A program made the translations under genes and the position numbers. Positions 60,201-64,000 of a DNA stretch of 64,000 nucleotides are shown here, one piece after another. The number at the start of each line of letters is the position of its first letter. Position 1 is the first letter of the stretch. The DNA comes from Nemertoderma westbladi (taxonomy: Eukaryota; Xenacoelomorpha; Nemertodermatida; Nemertodermatidae): assembly GCA_032718475.1 (NCBI GenBank), contig JAUCBJ010003179.1:1-64000 (forward strand), read 5' to 3'. The notes under the pieces were generated by a model. It searched no databases. It saw nothing but the letters and a program-made list of their open reading frames with translations, and was not told where the DNA came from.

Positions 60201-63200
60201 GTTTTGACTAACATAAAATATGAAGATGAGAGAGAGAATTGGGAACAGTTTCGAAGCAAAACTCAGTATAAGGTGGTGGTGTATTAAATGGTATATATAA
60301 ATCCAAGATGATTCACTGATACCCCCCCCCCCCCCCCCCCCCCACCTATAAAGTTTAAAAGGGGGAAATATCGTTGCAATATAAATACTGTTTTCAACTG
60401 TCCAAGTTTAGTTGACATCATTTATAAAAAGATTCAAGTTGTAAAATTGGTACACATTTGGACGGAACAAATAGCATATTAGGGCATACACCCTAAATTG
60501 ATTACTACGAGATTATATCTCGTAAGACTAAGATAGAGGGATATATAGAATACACTGTAATAGAGGGACTATCTAATATTCCATGGTATAACTCAAAGAA
60601 TCTCCCACAGATTAAAGTTCTGATTTCTCAAATGGCCATTAAACTTTCAGAGTTTCGCGGTGACAGTAGTGTCTATTTGGACTGGACTAAAAACTATAAA
60701 AGGTTCACAGTCATCGTGTACGCAAAGTCCACACGTTTTGTCTTAATAATTCTTAACTTAAATTAATTTGAATTTAATTTACTTTGTAACACATTACATT
60801 ATACTTACTTCAACTGTCCTATTAACTTCTCCTCACGTTCGTTTCCAAGACTTTTATCCAAATGGTGACTTGTAACTTGACTGAAACAGAATAAAATTGA
60901 ACTAAATGAACCCTTAACCCTTTGAGTCCCATGGATCAACAGGTGATCCATGACATAGTGCGCCATGGATCAGATGTTGATCCATGACATTAATGTGTTT
61001 CTACGGGTCCATAGGTAGGTACAGCGCATAAATAATCACTCATTTCGAATAGCCCGCGCATTAGGCTTTCATTTGATACCTAAATAAAAGTCTGGATGTC
61101 ATGTTCCTGCTCATGAACCGGTACAACACACCTACAACTGCAGTACTGACACTCTTCTACTTCAGTAATTGTGGGGCGTTTTCATTAATTTTTTAAGTAG
61201 GCCTAGTTAGGATGAGTAGGCCTGTTAGGAGGAAGAACCCTGTCAAGTATTATGGTTTTCACCGGGAAAGTGAGGATGAGGTGCTATCGGACGAAAGTGA
61301 AACTGGTGGCGATGAAAGCGAATCCGGAGGAGATAAAGGTGAAACCGACGATGATGAGAGTAGCAGTGGAAGCGAGAGTGACAGTAGCGATTCTAGTAAT
61401 ACCAGCACCAGTACTTCGACGTGGAACTTTATGGAGGCAGGAACCGACGCCTATGCTACGAACCACTTTATTCCTTTTACTGGAACGGTTGGGTTGGGTA
61501 GGAGGAATCGATACAGATGAAAGTGACGCAATCGACTACATGAAGCTGTTTCTAACCGATGAAATATTCGAAGCTATCAAAGACTGGACAAATAAACGGG
61601 CCAGACAGTTTTTTTTAGATGCTGCAGCAGCAGGTGTTGCTGGGAGTACCGGTACAAGTAGTTCTAGAACTTGGAAGGATATAAGCCTTTTAGAGTTGAA
61701 GAAGTTTATTGGATTAACCATGCAAATGGGTCTAATAAGAAAACCGGATATACGATCTTATTGGGCGACTGACGAATTAATGTCAACTCCATTCTTTTTG
61801 AATCCCGGGTCGATGAGCAGAAACCGATACCTAGACATACTCAAGTTCTTGCGATTAGCAGATCCTGACAATGTTATACCAGATAAAAGAGAAACACGCG
61901 TTAACGATTTTTTAAATATTGTGAACAAAAACTGTCAGATCTATAAACCGGATGTAAATTTAGCTTTAGATGAATCTCTCGTACTACACAAAGGTAGACT
62001 CAAATTCAAGGTATTTATTCGCACTAAACGTGCTAGGTTTGGAATAAAACTTTTTATCTTATGTGACTCCGAGGGATACATGATAAACTCGATGGTGTAT
62101 TACGGTAAATCCTCGGAAATACCGCAGGTTGTTTCTACACCACCATTATCTCACAGTGAAAACATTGTAGCTCTCTTGTTTCAGCGCTCAGATTTATTAG
62201 ATAAAGGCCACATTTTCCATGTCGACAATTGGTACTGCAGTATCCGATTAGCTGAGTTCTTGTTGGAACATAACACTGGAATTAGGGGAACAATCAGGCC
62301 TAACCGAGGTGTACCCCTGGCCTTGAAATCGTTTGCTCAGCAGCCGATCTAATCTAAATTTATGAGGAAAGATTCTATTTTGATTGTGAAATTTACTGAC
62401 AAAAGGGATGTGTATTTTTTATCGACTGTCGACGACGCTGATCTGACTCCTATATCTCGCATTGTTCGGGGAGGTGATACTATCAATTATGATAAGCCAA
62501 CGGCCATTGACCAATACAATAAGAAAATGGGAGGCGTAGATGTACAAGACCAACTTATTGCGTATTACAATCCGGTTAGAAAAAGCCACGCATGGTTTAA
62601 AAAAATTGGTTTCAGTTTTATGATGCGTTTACTAATCAATGCATTTCTTCTTTATAAACGGGAAAAGAACAGCAAAGAACGATTGGTTCCATTTATAAAG
62701 AAAGCAGTCCTGTGGTTGACTGGTATCAAGTGTGCGAGCCCATTGAAGCGTACTGCAACATCTTACCTGACAGACCAACAATCTACTTCACAAGATTCCG
62801 ACAATTCGACGCTGCATTCAATAAAACTTCTACCCCCAACTAGTAAGGTGCATAAGCCTAGATATCGTTGTCGTGTTTGCTATGCAAAAGGTAAAAATGT
62901 ACTTACACGGTGTTATTGCCCAGATTGTCCAAATAAACCCGGTTTATGTATTGGTTGTGCTGGTGAATGGCACAAAAATGTCGGTTTGTAATATAATAAT
63001 GTTATCAAACGTATTATTAATAAATCTTCAATAATTGTTTACATTGTTTTACGAAAATATATATTATATTATATATATATATAAAATATATATATATTAT
63101 ATATATAAAATATATATATTATGTATATAAAATATATTATATATCTATTGTATATAATTGTTGTACAATATTGCCGATTCTATGTCAAAATATACGCTGT

Positions 63201-63757
63201 GAAAACCATATTTTGCCGGTGGTATTTTGGTCGGCGCACCATATGTTCAGAAATTTGTGGTATCGGTACTTAAAGGGTTAAAAACGTAATAATTTGATTG
63301 AGAGTTGTTGTTACTCGTAGATCGGCTCTTACTGACGTACTATTGTGGTAGGGAGTCAACGACCACTAGGTCAAACCCTCACATGCAAACTCCAAACCAC
63401 AATCTAGGGAGTAATTTATCCAGTTACATCTATTCTATTCCAAACAGATGTACAAATATATCAGGAGCACCAATACAATTAACTAAGGATAGGTTGAATA
63501 CTACAGAACAGCCCTATTAAAAGTCTCTTTGGACGAAAACGCACATCTACATAATTAGCGATGCTGTATGTGTTGTGTAAGCTTCAATATAGTTCGGTAG
63601 TATTCCCTTCGTGTATGCATTCACAGCTCACGCACTAGTGTACATAAGGGTTTAGTACAATTACTTACTACTACACTCTAAATGGGTAGCTCCCCTTTTA
63701 GTTTAGGTTAGTTACAGAACGATATTTTCTAACAGAGGTTACTGACCTATCGAACAT
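57261..63757 (-). CDS. LKAAEAR1: LKAAEAR1 homologue, 3 supported coding exons plus a tentative first exon
   Basis: Supported exons: 60880-60809 (TTTCAG|TCAAG... ...TTGAA|GTAAGT), 59947-59767 (ATATAG|AGCGG... ...CTACAG|GTTGGT) and 57326-57261 (TTTTCAG|CGTTTT, ending TAA). Phases agree at both junctions. The name-giving motif QLKAAEAR is split by an intron and appears only after joining; RNRLRVMRLRYQ, LIASQPTALKAVRLE and DHLDRLQ follow, and the last exon adds RFRIEQIIDDDK. LKAAEAR1 is a small, poorly understood protein reported as testis-enriched in mammals. A possible first exon 63757-63747 (ATGTTCGATAG|GTCAGT, phase 2) would give 109 residues; this part is uncertain. The region reads as a basic helix. 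Intron 1 (if so) holds a piggyBac in the opposite direction, and the last intron a 28-bp array and a LINE scrap. No expression evidence is available. Confidence 0.78.
57585..59480 (-). repeat. 28-bp minisatellite in the last LKAAEAR1 intron, about 65 units
   Basis: Plus-strand unit ACCGGAGGCGACAATAAACT then CATCTTAC. On the transcribed strand each unit reads CCGGTGTAAGATGAGTTTAT, containing the donor-like word GTAAGA. Leader sequence TTGTTCAGGTTTTAAATTTC with the first dozen units at 57512 is duplicated at 57965 (453 bp on). A second internal pattern of about 120 bp (ACACTAATCTTATCTTACAC units) occurs three times between 58740 and 59060. Units decay after about 59270. Confidence 0.94.
59567..59690 (+). 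mobile_element. 3'-end scrap of the RTE-like LINE
   Basis: AAGAACACTGGCCTTGAAGG then TGCGGATGAT, and GTGAGTTGTGGCGGCAAATG, parallel the 27063-27170 end of the LINE in the COX5B-like intron (AAGGACACTGGCCTTGAAGA). It sits between the 28-bp array and the LKAAEAR1 exon at 59767. About 120 bases survive. Confidence 0.75.
60918..63277 (+). mobile_element. piggyBac transposon, 2360 bp, TTAA target duplication
   Basis: TTAA at 60914-60917 and 63278-63281 flank ends CCCTTTGAGTCCC and GGTACTTAAAGGG, which are imperfect inverted repeats. Just inside the left end are two palindromic subterminal motifs, GGATCAACAGGTGATCC (about 60932) and GGATCAGATGTTGATCC (about 60967), plausible transposase-binding sites. 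The transposase gene fills the interior. The right part has an alternating TATATA/AAATATAT palindromic tract (63053-63160). Complete ends and little decay suggest a fairly recent insertion, within the presumed first intron of the LKAAEAR1 homologue. Confidence 0.92.
61212..62991 (+). pseudogene. piggyBac transposase gene with two lesions
   Basis: Starts MSRPVRRKNPVKYYGF with an acidic serine-rich N-terminus. At about 61500 (a GGGTTGGGTAGGAGG stretch) the frame shifts and continues as DTDESDAIDYMKLFL into the DDE domain (DDE_Tnp_1_7). Catalytic aspartates are visible in LALDESLV, HVDNWYCS and MGGVDVQDQ. A stop or shift at 62350-62352 separates the body from the C-terminal part, which restarts at 62362 in another frame with KFTDKRDVYFLSTV. 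A Cys-rich ending follows (CRVCYAKGK... CYCPDCP... CIGCAGEWH), the zinc-binding RING/PHD-like end of piggyBac enzymes. All key residues are present but not in one frame, so the copy should be inactive unless the breaks are sequence errors. Confidence 0.9.
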
Positions 63758-64000
63758 GGCCAATCTCTGATGTACCGGAGTTACTTTAGTTAGTTACACG
63801 TTGCAATTTTTCAGTTTCTATATTTCCCAGATGTGCGGGCTGATGCGCTGCGCCTTTAAGTGTGTATAACTTAAAAATAAATTATACAAGTTTCGCCAGG
63901 CGTAATACTTATACTCCTTCCGGTAGACTGTCCTCAGGCTATAATCAGTTGTAAAACACGTTCGTGGGACGTCGAGCAGCACGCGAACTTGAGCATGTTC
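63278..64000. other. Right edge, non-coding apart from the tentative LKAAEAR1 first exon
   Basis: No repeat or domain-bearing frame seen. The minus-strand ATG at 63757 lies here; the promoter of that gene would be to its right (63760-64000), where no clear box was recognised. Confidence 0.35.

Overview
This window is animal nuclear DNA. It is AT-rich, its genes are split into short exons with GT/AG introns, and non-coding DNA predominates. It also holds tRNA-derived SINEs, non-LTR retrotransposons, a piggyBac, hAT-like elements and many minisatellites. No operons or bacterial signals were seen. The repeat types and the frequent TAGGCCTA words suggest a marine invertebrate; I cannot assign the species.

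Layout. Positions 1-7.7 kb: a 36-bp satellite-like array, three inverted-repeat (foldback) elements and a LINE fragment. 8.2-9.3 kb: two exons of an unrecognised minus-strand gene. 9.6-13.2 kb: a TA-flanked foldback and a hAT-like element with an exact 8-bp target duplication. 13.9-22.8 kb: a four-level nest of DNA transposons, dominated by an 8.2-kb foldback whose arms carry 32-bp tandem repeats. 23.3-28.05 kb: a three-exon, plus-strand gene for a COX5B-like cytochrome c oxidase subunit, with a 5'-truncated LINE in intron 2. 29.6-34.1 kb: a SINE, then a 3.7-kb foldback with a 32-bp array and a second SINE. 34.8-48.9 kb: an eight-exon, minus-strand gene for a 674-residue C2H2 zinc-finger repressor-like protein (SNAG-like N-terminus, PxDLT motif, eight fingers). 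A 7.5-kb 35-bp minisatellite fills much of its first coding intron. 50.2-50.4 kb: its possible 5' exon and promoter. 51-57 kb: mostly unexplained non-coding DNA. 57.3-63.8 kb: a minus-strand LKAAEAR1 homologue; its last intron holds a 28-bp array and its first intron a nearly intact but broken piggyBac.

The most interesting signal: in three genes an intronic tandem array carries a 5'-splice-site-like word in every unit, on the transcribed strand. In two of them (COX5B-like intron 2 and zinc-finger intron 1) the array begins exactly at the real splice donor, and the unit looks like a copy of the exon/intron junction. The introns therefore hold tens to hundreds of extra donor-like sites. Whether these act as decoys, U1-binding platforms or are only by-products of repeat birth is open.
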